A DNA stretch of 64,000 bases, from contig NC_079878.1 of the NCBI RefSeq assembly GCF_029227915.1, positions 28,051,501 to 28,115,500 of the forward strand, in the 5' to 3' direction. Below the pieces are notes generated by a model, which saw only the letters and a program-made list of their open reading frames with translations, did not search any database and had not been told where the DNA came from. Of this stretch, positions 1-9,635 are shown piece by piece. Made by a program: the position numbers and the translations under genes. Within the stretch, counting starts at the first letter, position 1. Every line of letters starts with the position of its first letter. This stretch comes from Hydractinia symbiolongicarpus (Eukaryota; Cnidaria; Hydrozoa; Anthoathecata; Hydractiniidae).

Positions 1-3000
1 TCCATGGTCTTACCAAACACGCTATTATTCATCAGCTTAAAAAAGTCTTTCTCAAAGTCATTTTTGGCATCCTTTCGCAGCTTTGTGTTCATGTCAATGT
101 AGGGTTTCAGTCAAGCACTTTACTTGAACTCAATGACTCGGTGCACCTCGGTGAGAACCAATCCATGCTGCAGTGCCTGCTGCAATTTTCGAATGTGCAG
201 CACGTATTTTTCCTTATCAAACACATTGCACGTCAACTTTTCACAGTTGTTGTTCAGACGCATCTTTTCAGGCAAGAATGGAAGGTCGTTGTGGAGTTTG
301 TGCAGCTTTTTCGGGTAGTGGACATCCACTTCAAGAAAATAGCCATCATCTCCATTTCTTTAATTTTCTATAAAAGCTTGAGTAAAATTTTCGAGGTCTT
401 CACGCCACTTAAAGCCGTGTGTTGGCAGCTTTTGTGACATGGCACCTCCGTACAGATTGTTGGCATCGATGTACAGCAGATACGAGATCAACAGGTTGAC
501 ATCAAACAATTCCCCCATGTACGGATTGTTCGCCTTAGCATGGCGCTTGATTGCTTGGCAAATACCACCTCTGAGCCCCTTTTCAACCATCAGTAGCATG
601 TCGATGTCTGGGAGAAGCTCGAGCACTTGAGCAGTCACTTTTAGAGCTGCTGGCCATGCGAGGCCTGGAGCAGTGTAAAAATACGCTGGATTAAGCTCGT
701 AGATGTTTTGAAAAATGTCTCGAAAATTTTCAAAAACGTCTGCTAAAAGAAGCGTGTCGCTCATCACGTAGAGATCGTGGTACTCTCTAAGGTTTTTGAT
801 GTTGAAAGTCTTCCACACCTTTTGAGCATGCTTGTAGTCGTTTTCGGTGATGTTTTCAAGGTTCAAGCTGCTGTAAAATTGTCCTTTTGGAGGACGTGCT
901 GTCTCTTCAAAACGCTCCCACGCATCCATGTATTCGTAGGGGTAAACACCCTTACGCAGCAAAAGTCTAAAGTGCTCGTCATTGCCCTTTGCATACTTGA
1001 ATGTGTTGGAAAATTTCTTCTTCATGGAATGCTCATTCAGTTCCACCGTCTTGTAAGAGCAGTAACAGGTTTGGCACTTGAATTGCGCCTTGTACTCTGA
1101 GTCAATCTCGATGAGTTCCATGTTTGATTTGCAGTCGTTGCAGCTGACACTTTCACTGTTGATTCGAGCACAAGGCTTGACAGTGAGCTTTGCATGAACC
1201 TGCAGCTGTCGATGAACTTGATTTTGCAGGTCGTGCTGATTTCCACTTCTTTCATTTGGTTGGTTTTCTTATTCTTCTTCATCTGCTTTAGCGGTTCGCC
1301 GTCTTTTCCTTGAAATGTGACGGATTGCTTGATGGAGAAGCTGATGTATTTTTCGCTGTTTTCACCCAGACATTCAAACTCGTGGCTTTTGAATTCCCTG
1401 GCCAGTTGCTTGATGATGATGTGATCGTCATACCGTGAGCGATTGTGCATGACCACCGGAATCTCGTTGGGGATGCGATATTTTAGGTTGCACGAACTGT
1501 GTGCAGCTCCTCGATACTGACCAGTGTAGTGACAGTGATCTCGAACTTTGCGCATTGTGATGTCTTTGTTGTTCTTCTTGAAAAGCCCATTGCAAATGAA
1601 GCATCTTTTTGTAGACTTGTGGGCTTCTTTCTCTTCGTGTGTCAACGGGATCATATTCTTCTGTGGATGTCTGATAGCTCTATTGACTTGATCTCTCAGT
1701 CCCTTTCAAAACCTTTCCATGCAGTCTTTTCCACGAGAGCAGTCGGATGATTCTTCAACTTCTCCATGTGCAAATTTGGTTATGAAGGCATATCCTGAAG
1801 CCACATGCTTGCTGACGACTCTGGTGTGTGATTTTCTGGGTCTCCATCACAACCTTGAACAGGTTTCAAGATACATTCTGTGTCTGCATAGATGACAAAT
1901 TGCATTCTGAGCGATTTTTGCCCATCTTCGTGTTTGAGGACTGTTCCTTCTTTAGGCATGACAATCTCGCAAAAATCACGGTCCATGCACACTTTCATGT
2001 GATTGTCTCGTGTCTCTTGACTGCGGAATCCGTGCATGCAGTTTCGACAGTAGTGATCACCTCGATGTCTAGATGATAAACCGCGCATGAGCGCAGAGTA
2101 TCTTTTAATGGCAACGTAGTGCTTTTTATTGCCTTCTTGAAGGATTAGCACATCTGCCACCTTTTTACGTGTCGTGTTGTGTTTCGAAACATATGCCTAT
2201 CTGACCTGAAAATCTTCTTCAGAAAAGTAGACATTCAACGCCACGTTGGGGTTTTGCCTTTCAAAATTTTTCCAGTGTGTGCTTGGAGCTGGGAACTTGA
2301 TGCCACTCCAATTGTACTGTTCAACAACCGGTTCGAGCTTTGCGATGCGTTGAGGATCGTTTTTGATTTCGTTGTGGTGCAGTGCTGCAATGACGGCCCA
2401 TTTGAAGCACTGCTCGTCTTCATTTTTGGGATTGATGATGCAGTGCTCTTTTTGCAGCCATTCGGGTGTCTTGGACCATGATCTACCTCTCATAAGGTCA
2501 ATCATGTGGCAGTGATACGTCATTTCCGTGATTCGCTTGAAGATGTAGTCGCTTTTTGAGTTTTTCCGATGTCATTTCAAAGTGTTTTTGCAGGCTTTTA
2601 TACATCTCTTCGATCAATTCTTCGATGTCACTTCCTTCCATAATTGTGACAGCTTCACTCCATATTGGTTTTGTGAACTTGTCAGAAGGATTTTCCTTGT
2701 GCACAAACTCCACCACGAGATTCAATTGAATCTTCCAATTCTGTCTAGTGTTTTGCAAGTCTGTGATGACTTTCTCCATCGATAATTACCATCAAATCCA
2801 CCTTCCGTTTCAACAGCACTGTGATCCACTTCTTCCACTTGTTCTACTTCCACAGCAGCGTCTTCGACAGTCTTCCTCAAGGCTTGACCGTAACCAAGCC
2901 TCTCCTTAGCCTTGTGGTATAATAAAGAAGCAGTTTCACGCACACTCTGCAGTCTCTCTGCGAGTGCATCGCGTGTTGCTGCCACTGGTGCAGATACAGC

Positions 3001-3042
3001 CTCATAGAGACTGTTAATCATGCTTCTCAAGTAAGAACTCAT
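1..3042 (-). pseudogene. Broken protein-primed family B DNA polymerase of a Polinton/adintovirus-like element (3' part outside window)
   Basis: In its family this enzyme replicates the linear element from a protein primer. The gene reads leftward from an ATG at 3042 (TATA-rich DNA lies just upstream), and the C-terminal part lies beyond position 1. Recognisable in order are a helical N-terminus rich in A, E and R, a Cys/His finger and exonuclease motif I (YADTEC, about 1875-1890), a zinc-binding CxxC...HCH...C module (1490-1603), exonuclease motif II (about 1424-1446), motif III (YVMSD, about 756-770), polymerase motif A (YIDANNLYG, about 447-473) and motif B (NNSVFG, about 12-29). The DTDS motif C would be outside the window. 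Frameshifts fall near 2770-2795, 2550-2560, 1790-1810 and 1160-1190. In-frame stops are at 2197-2199 (TAG), 1706-1708 (TGA), 360-362 (TAA), 120-122 (TAA) and 111-113 (TGA). The family assignment is strong; Polinton versus adintovirus cannot be settled from this gene alone. Confidence 0.88.
1490..1603 (-). other. Zinc-binding endonuclease VII-like module inside the polymerase pseudogene
   Basis: The translated stretch has CFIC, then VRDHCHYTG about 20 residues on, then AAHSSCN. This gives a CxxC...HCH...C metal-ligand pattern like that of recombination endonuclease VII and HNH-type fingers. It lies between exonuclease motifs I and II, which is where animal Polinton-like polymerases of this group often carry it. 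All visible metal ligands are kept although the surrounding gene is broken. Its role in the polymerase is not known to me. Confidence 0.6.
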
Positions 3043-3369
3043 TTTATTATATATTGGAAAACTTTCTAACGCACTGGACTTTTTTTTTTATGTTGTGCCC
3101 CAACCAGGGTGATAACATTGCGTTCGTACGAGAGTGCTGCAGCACAGCGGTAATTGCCTGCGGTATTGACCCTTTGCGTAGAGGATCAATATAGCGAAGA
3201 AACAGTGCTGCGCTAGACCCTTGAAATTAGGGTTTGACTCAAAAAACGGTGAGTGCGCCAGAGGATCAATATAGCGAGGAAACAGTGCTGCGCTAGACCC
3301 TTGAAATTAGGGTTTTGAGTGAAAAACGGCGATAAGCCGAAAGTGCGCTAGAGAGCTCCACTTTCATTG
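3043..3369. other. Non-coding junction between polymerase pseudogene and satellite; possible end of the DNA element
   Basis: This 327-bp stretch matches neither the polymerase gene nor the 372-bp satellite. It holds an AT-rich TATATAATAAAATG-like segment (minus strand) abutting the polymerase start, a T-run at about 3080-3089, and the two-copy 80-bp direct repeat described separately. Near 3338-3365 a GAAAGTG...CACTTTC inverted pair frames the last bases before satellite sequence begins. In Polinton-like elements the polymerase gene often starts close to a terminal inverted repeat and reads inward, as here. I therefore infer that this is the element's terminal region, but the partner terminus is outside the window and no target-site duplication can be checked. 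Confidence 0.45.
3181..3340. repeat. Two-copy direct repeat, 80-bp period
   Basis: Copy 1 starts at 3181 and copy 2 at 3261, both with GAGGATCAATATAGCGA. The shared core runs through ACAGTGCTGCGCTAGACCC and TTGAAATTAGGGTTT with very few differences, then drifts after about 3320. It lies between the polymerase start and the first satellite monomer. Subterminal tandem repeats are common in terminal repeats of large DNA transposons, which is the reading I favour; a chance local duplication is also possible. Confidence 0.8.
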
Positions 3370-6300
3370 TGTATCGCTTTTAACAGTGAAACGATTGACT
3401 GTGGGACTTAATTGAACTGATTCTGGACTGTGACCTTATAAATGTGATAATTGAGCGAATTGGATTCCAAGGAAAAACATTCTTCTTAATTTGACATGAT
3501 TGCTGGAATTCAGCGATTACACTGGGCGCTGTGGTAGCGCTTCATTTAAAAATTTAGATAAATAAGCCGTTTTTTACTGTAGCACCAATCCTAGCCGTTA
3601 TCGCGCGCTTAATAATAAGGAAAAGTTTCAAAAACTACATTTCATTGACTTTCTAACAGTATCAATCCGTTTGAGTTACAACGGTTACGTCACAAATCCG
3701 TACCAACATGTATTTAGCGACATTTTCTGATTTTACTAGCTTGCATCGCTTTTAACAGTGAAACGATTGACTATGGGACTTAATTGAAATGATTTTGGAC
3801 TTAGAACTTATAAATGTGATAAATGAGCCAATGGGACTCCAGGAAATAACATTATTCTTAATTTGACGTGATTGCCGGAACTCAGCGATTACACTGGGCG
3901 CTGTGGTAGCGCTTCATTTAAAAATTTAGATAAATAAGTCATTTTTTACTGGGGGACCAATCCTAGCCATCATCGCGCGCTGAAGAAATAGAGACAGTTT
4001 TAAAAACTACATTTCAATGAATTTCTAACGGCATCAGTCCGTTTGAGTTACAACGGTTGGGTGACATTTTCGTACCAACATGTGTTTAGCAATATTTGGC
4101 TGATATTACTAGGTTGCATCGCTTTAAACAGTGAAACGATTGACTGTGGGACTCAATTGAACTGATTTTGGACTGTGAACATATAAATGTGATAAATGAG
4201 ACAATTGGACTCCTAGGAAAAACATTCTTCTTAATTTGACATGATTGATGAAACTCAGCGATTATACTCGTCGCAGTGGTAGCGCTGCATTTAAAAATTT
4301 AGATAAATAAGCCGTTTTTTACTGTAGCACCAATCCTAGCCGTTATCGCGCGCTTAATAAATAGGAACAGTTTCAAAAACTACATTTCATTGACTTTCTA
4401 ACAGTATCAATCCGTTTGAGTTACAACGGTTGCGTCGCAAATCCGTACCAACATGTATTTTGCGATATTTTTCTGATTTTACTAGCTTGCATCGCTTTTA
4501 ACAGTGAAACGATTGACTGTTGGACTTAATTGGAATGGTTTTGGACTTTGAACTTATAAATGTGATAAATGAGCCAATGGAACTCCAAGAAATAACATTA
4601 TTCTTAATTTGACGTGATTGCCGGAACTCAGCGATTACACTGGGCGCTGTGGTAGCGCTTCATTTAAAAATTTAGATAAATACGTCAATTGGTACTGCGG
4701 GACCAATCCCATCCGTTATTGCGCGCTTAAGAAATAGCGACAGTTTCAAAAACTACATTTCAATGACTTTCTAACGGGGTCAGTCCGTTTGAGTTACAAC
4801 AGTTGGGTCACATAATCGTACTAACATGTATTTAGCGATATTTTTCTGATATTACTAGGTTGCATCGCTTTTAAAATGAAACGATTGACTGTGGGACTTA
4901 ATTGAAATGATATTGGATTTTGACCTTATAAATGTGATAAATGAAACAATTGAAGCCCAAGAAATAACATTCTTTTTAATTTGACATGATTGCTTGAACT
5001 CAGCAGTTACACTGGGCGCTGTGGCAGCGCTCTATTTAAAAATTTAGATAAAAAAGTCAATTTTGAACTGTGGGACCCATGCTACCCGTTAAAGCGGGCT
5101 GAAGAAGTAGAGACACTTTTAAAAACCACATTTCATTGACTTTCTAGCGGTATATATCCGTTTGAGCAACAACGGTTCCGTCACATGTTCGTACCAACAT
5201 GTAGTTAACGATTTTGTTCCCTTATTACTTCGCTGCACTTGTTTTAACAGTAAAACGATTGACTGTAGGACTTAATTGAACTGATTTTGGACTTTGACCT
5301 TATAAATGTGATAAATGAGCGAATTTGACTCAAAGAAATAGCATTCTCCTTATCTCGACATGATTGCTGGAACTCAGCGCCTTTACTGGGCGCTGTGTTA
5401 GCGCTTCATGTAAAAATTTAGATTAATAAGAATTTTTTTACTGTGGGACCAATCCTAGCCGTTATGGCGTGCTTAATAAAGAGGAACAGTTAAAATCTAC
5501 ATTTCATTGACTTTCTAACAGTGTCACAAATACGTACGAACATGTATTTAGAGATATTTCTCTGATATTAATAGGTTGTATCGCTTTTAACAGTGAAACG
5601 ATTAACTGGGGGATTAAATTGAAATGATTTTCGACTTTGAACTTATAAATGTGATAAATGGGCCAATTGGACTCCCAGAAATAACATTTTTCTTAACTCG
5701 ACATGATTGCCGGAACTCAGGGTTACACTGGGCCCTGTCCTAGCGTTTCATTTAAAAGTTTAGATAAATAAGTCATTTTTCACTGTGGGACCAATCCTAG
5801 CCGTTAGCGAGCGCTGAAGAAATAGAGACAGTTTTAAAAACTAGATTTCATAGACTTTCTAACGGTATCAGTCCATTTCAATTACAACGGCTGCGTCACA
5901 TATCCGTACCAACATGTACGTAGCGATACCTTTCTGATATTACTAGGTTGCATCGCGTTTAACAGTGAAACGATTAACTGTGGGACTTAACTGAACTGAT
6001 TCTGGACTGTGACCTTATAAATGTGATAAATGTGACAATTGGACTCCTAGGAAAAACATTCCTCCTAATTTGACATGATTGCTATAACTCAGCGATTATA
6101 CTCTTCGCAGTGGTAGCGCTACATTTAAAAATTTAGATAAATAAGCCGTTTTTTACTGTGGGACCAATCCTAGCCGTTATCGCGCGCTTCATAAATTGGA
6201 ACAGTTTCAAAAACTACATTTCAATGACTTTCTAACAGTATCAATCCGTTTGAGTTACAACGGTTGCGTCACATATTCGTGGGAACATGTATTTAGTGAT

Positions 6301-8508
6301 ACTGTTCCGATAATACTAAGTTGTATCGCTTTTAACAGTGAAACGATTGACCGTGGGACTTAACTGAACTGACTCTGGATTGTGACCTGATAAATGTGAT
6401 AAATGAGACAATTGGACTCCAAGAAATAACATTCCTCTTAATTTGACATGATTGCTGGAATTCAACGATTACAATATGTGCTGTGGTAGCGCTTCATTTA
6501 AAAATTTAGATAAGTAAGTCATATTTACTGTTGGACTAATCCTGGCCGTTAGCACGCGCTGAATATATAGGAAGAGTTTCAAAAACTACATCTCATTGAC
6601 TTTCTACGGGTATACGTCCGTTTCAATTACAACGGTCGCGTCACATTTTCATACCAACATGTATTTAGCAATATTATTCTGATATTACTAGGTTTCATCG
6701 CTTTTAACAGTGAAACGATTAATTGGGGGACTTAATTGAAATAATTTTGGACTTTGAACTTATAAATGTGATAAATGGGCCAATTGGACACCCAGAAATA
6801 ACATTTTTTTTAACTCGACATGATTGCCGGAACTCAGGGATTACACTGGGCCCAGTGGTAGCGCTTCATTTAAAAGTTTAGATAAATAAGTCATTTTTCA
6901 ATTTGGGACCAATCCTAGCCGTTAGCGCACGCTAAAGAATTAGAGACAGTTTCAAAAACTTAATTTCATAGACTTTCTGACGATATCAGTCCGTTTCAAT
7001 TACAACGGTTGCGTCACTTATCCGTACCAACACGTACTTAGCGATTATTTTCTGATATTACTAGGTTGCATTGCTTTTAACAGTGAAACGATTGATTGTG
7101 AGACTTAACTATACTAATTCTGGACTGTGACCTTATAAATGTGATAAATGAGACAATTGGACTCCTAGGAAAAGCATTCCTCTTAATTTGACATGATTTC
7201 TAGAACTCAGCGATTATACTCGTCGCAGTGGTAGCGCTTCATTTAAAAATTTAGATAAATGAGCTGTTTTTTACTGTGGCACCAATCCAAGCCGTTATCG
7301 CGCGTTTAGTAAATAGGAACAGTTTCAACAACTACATTTCATTGACTTTCTAACGGTATCAATCTGTTTGAGTTACAACGGTTGCGTCACAAATCCGTAC
7401 CAACATGTATTTAGCGATATTTTTCTGACTTTACTAGTTTGCATTGCTTTTAACAGTGAAACGATTGACTGTGGGACTTAATTAAACTAACTCTGGACTG
7501 TGACCTGATAAATGTGATAAATGAGACAATTGGACTCCAAGAAATAACATTCCTCTTAATTTGACATGATTGCTGGAATTCAACGATTACAATAGGCGCT
7601 GTGGTAGCGCTTCATTTAAAAATTTAAATAAATAAATCATTCTTTACTGTGGGACCAATCGTAGCCGTTAGCGCGCGCTGCGGAAACAGAGACAGTTTCA
7701 ACAACTACATTTCATTGACTTTCTAACGGTATCAATTTGTTTGAGTTACAACGGTTGCGTCACAAATCCGTACCAACATGTATTTAGCGATATTTTTCTG
7801 ACTTTACTAGTTTGCATTGCTTTTAACAGTGAAACGATTGACTGTGGGACTTAATTAAACTAACTCTGGACTGTGACCTGATAAATGTGATAAATGAGAC
7901 AATTGGACTCCAAGAAATAACATTCCTCTTAATTTGACATGATTGCTGGAATTCAACGATTACAATAGGCGCTGTGGTAGCGCTTCATTTAAAAATTTAA
8001 ATAAATAAATCATTCTTTACTGTGGGACCAATCGTAGCCGTTAGCGCGCGCTGCGGAAACAGAGACAGTTTCAAAAACTACATTTCATTGACTTTCTAAC
8101 GGTATCAGTCCGTTTTAATTACAACGGTTGCGTCACATACTCGTTCCAACATGTATTTACCGATATTTTTCTGATATTACTACGTTGAATCGCTTTTAAC
8201 AGTGAAACGATTGACTGTGGGACTTAATTGAACTAACTCTGGACTGTGACCAAATAAATTTGATAAATGAGACAATTGGACTCCAAGAAATAACATTTCT
8301 CTTAATTTGACATGATTGCTGGAATTCAACGGTTACAATAAGCGTTGTGGTAGCGCTTGATTTAAAAATTTAGATAAATAAGTCATATTTACTATTGGAC
8401 CAATCCTGGCCGTTAGCACGCGCTGAATATATAGGAAGAGTTTAAAAACTACATCTCATTGATTTTCTAGCGGTATCAATCCGTTTGAGTTACAACGGTT
8501 GCGTCACA
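3370..8508 (+). repeat. 372-bp satellite array, left block (about 14 monomers)
   Basis: A landmark (CATCGCTTTTAACAGTGAAA) recurs near 3371, 3743, 4116, 4488, 4861 and 5233, giving a period of 372-373 bp. All monomers have the same orientation. Each contains in order GACTGTGGGACTTAATT, CTTATAAATGTGATAAATGA, TTTGACATGATTGC, GCGCTGTGGTAGCGC, CATTTAAAAATTTAGATAAA, TAGCCGTTAGCGCGCGCTGA, CTACATTTCATTGACTTTCT, AACGGTATC, GTTACAACGGTTGCG and GTACCAACATGTATTTAGCG. Monomers here are more diverged from each other than in the main array. A two-monomer period (745 bp) is visible at 3581 and 4326, where the TGTAGCACCAATCC variant recurs. I see no coding capacity; stops are frequent in all frames. The last monomer is cut by the LINE at about 8508. 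Confidence 0.97.
7324..8069 (+). repeat. Recent duplication of one satellite monomer (2 x 373 bp)
   Basis: The monomer at 7324-7696 is repeated almost without change at 7697-8069. Both share rare variants: TTCAACAACTAC, TTTCTGACTTTACTAGTTTG, CCAATCGTAGCC and GCGCGCGCTGCGGAAACAGA. Neighbouring monomers differ much more, so this pair is a late local duplication, probably by unequal exchange. Confidence 0.85.
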
Positions 8509-8522
8509 ATACGGCAACCAAG

Positions 8523-9635
8523 ATGGCGGAAGGCACGATTATTAACAGAGAAATTTACGAACGAAATGATGAAATAAAATTGCAATTTAGCGGCAGAGAG
8601 CTGTGTGAAGGTTTGTTGGAAGATATAAACAATACTCTAAATGTAACAGTGGACGATTTTAAGTCACCAAGCATCATATCAACGAAAAAAATATTTGTAA
8701 AGAGACCCAACATAGAGAAAAAGATTGATACGACTGGTGAAGACGAAATTTTTAAAGATCCTGGAATTACAAATTTTCAATCTGCGTTTATATCCCATCT
8801 ACTATCGGAGATTGAATTTATGAGGCAACAGCTAACGCAGAAAGATAGAGTAATCGAACATCTAATTGGGAAGCAGAATTTCCAGGGCGAATCTCAAAAA
8901 AAAATATTTTGAAACGTAACAACATCTCTCATACATTTCAATGTAACCATGGCAACGAACAAAACTTACAAAAAACTTAGAATCAAATTCGGTTAATTCT
9001 CAAGACAATATACCACTTCAAACGCATAACAAAGGTAACCATACAAGTGACAATAAAATTAATAATTACAACAAAAATAAAACTAAAACTGTTTATTGTC
9101 AATAATGATCAACGTAAAATGGAGAATTCCTCAGTAATTGAAAAAACACGAGTGGTAGTAATAGGCGATTCCATTATTAAAGATTTGGCACCGAGAGGGA
9201 TATCACAAACTGATACGGTTGAGGTTAGATGTCATCCTGGCGCTACTACGGAAGATATTATCGATCACGTAAAACCAACAGTGCGAAAAAAACCAAATGT
9301 TGTGATTCTCCATACTGGAACGAACGATATCACGAACAATATAAATACCAAAAAAAAAACTGAAAGCAGTAGTAAATACAATACGTGAAATTGATGTAAA
9401 TCACGAAATTCAACTTATGATTTCTGGCATTGTAGTTAGAAGAGATGGTAATCATAGCGAGCTTATTAACAAAAGGAATGAATGGTTGGAAAATTACTGT
9501 GGTAGCACGGGTATGATATTTATTAATAACTCTAACATTGATGAAAGAGGGTTAAACTTAAGTAAACTTCATTTAAACAAAACTGGGTCATCAATTTTAG
9601 CAAATAATATTATAATAGGTTTAAATCAATTATGA
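8523..9635 (+). pseudogene. LINE ORF1: coiled-coil plus SGNH/GDSL esterase-like protein, frameshifted
   Basis: ORF1 proteins of this group bind the element RNA, and many carry an SGNH hydrolase domain of uncertain role. I place the start at the ATG at 8523, in a favourable AAGATGG context; the frame opens slightly earlier, but in satellite DNA. The first 130 codons end in a short coiled coil (SHLLSEIEFMRQQL...IEHLI). An N/K-rich linker follows, then the esterase: GDS at about 9164-9172 (nucleophile Ser), GTND at 9317-9328, and a C-terminal LHLNKTG near 9567-9587 with a likely catalytic His. Frame breaks lie at a 9-A run (8896-8904), an A6 run (8970-8975), near 9090-9110, and a 10-A run (9350-9359). 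The stop at 9633-9635 borders ORF2. Breaks mostly at homopolymers could be real decay or assembly error. Confidence 0.82.

Noticed and set aside
124-2785. Several plus-strand open frames opposite the polymerase
   Set aside because: They are antisense shadows of the polymerase pseudogene; only the minus-strand frames carry recognisable motifs.
8499-8522. Earlier start for ORF1 inside satellite sequence
   Set aside because: It would use a non-ATG start in flanking satellite DNA; the ATG at 8523 lies in element sequence with good context.
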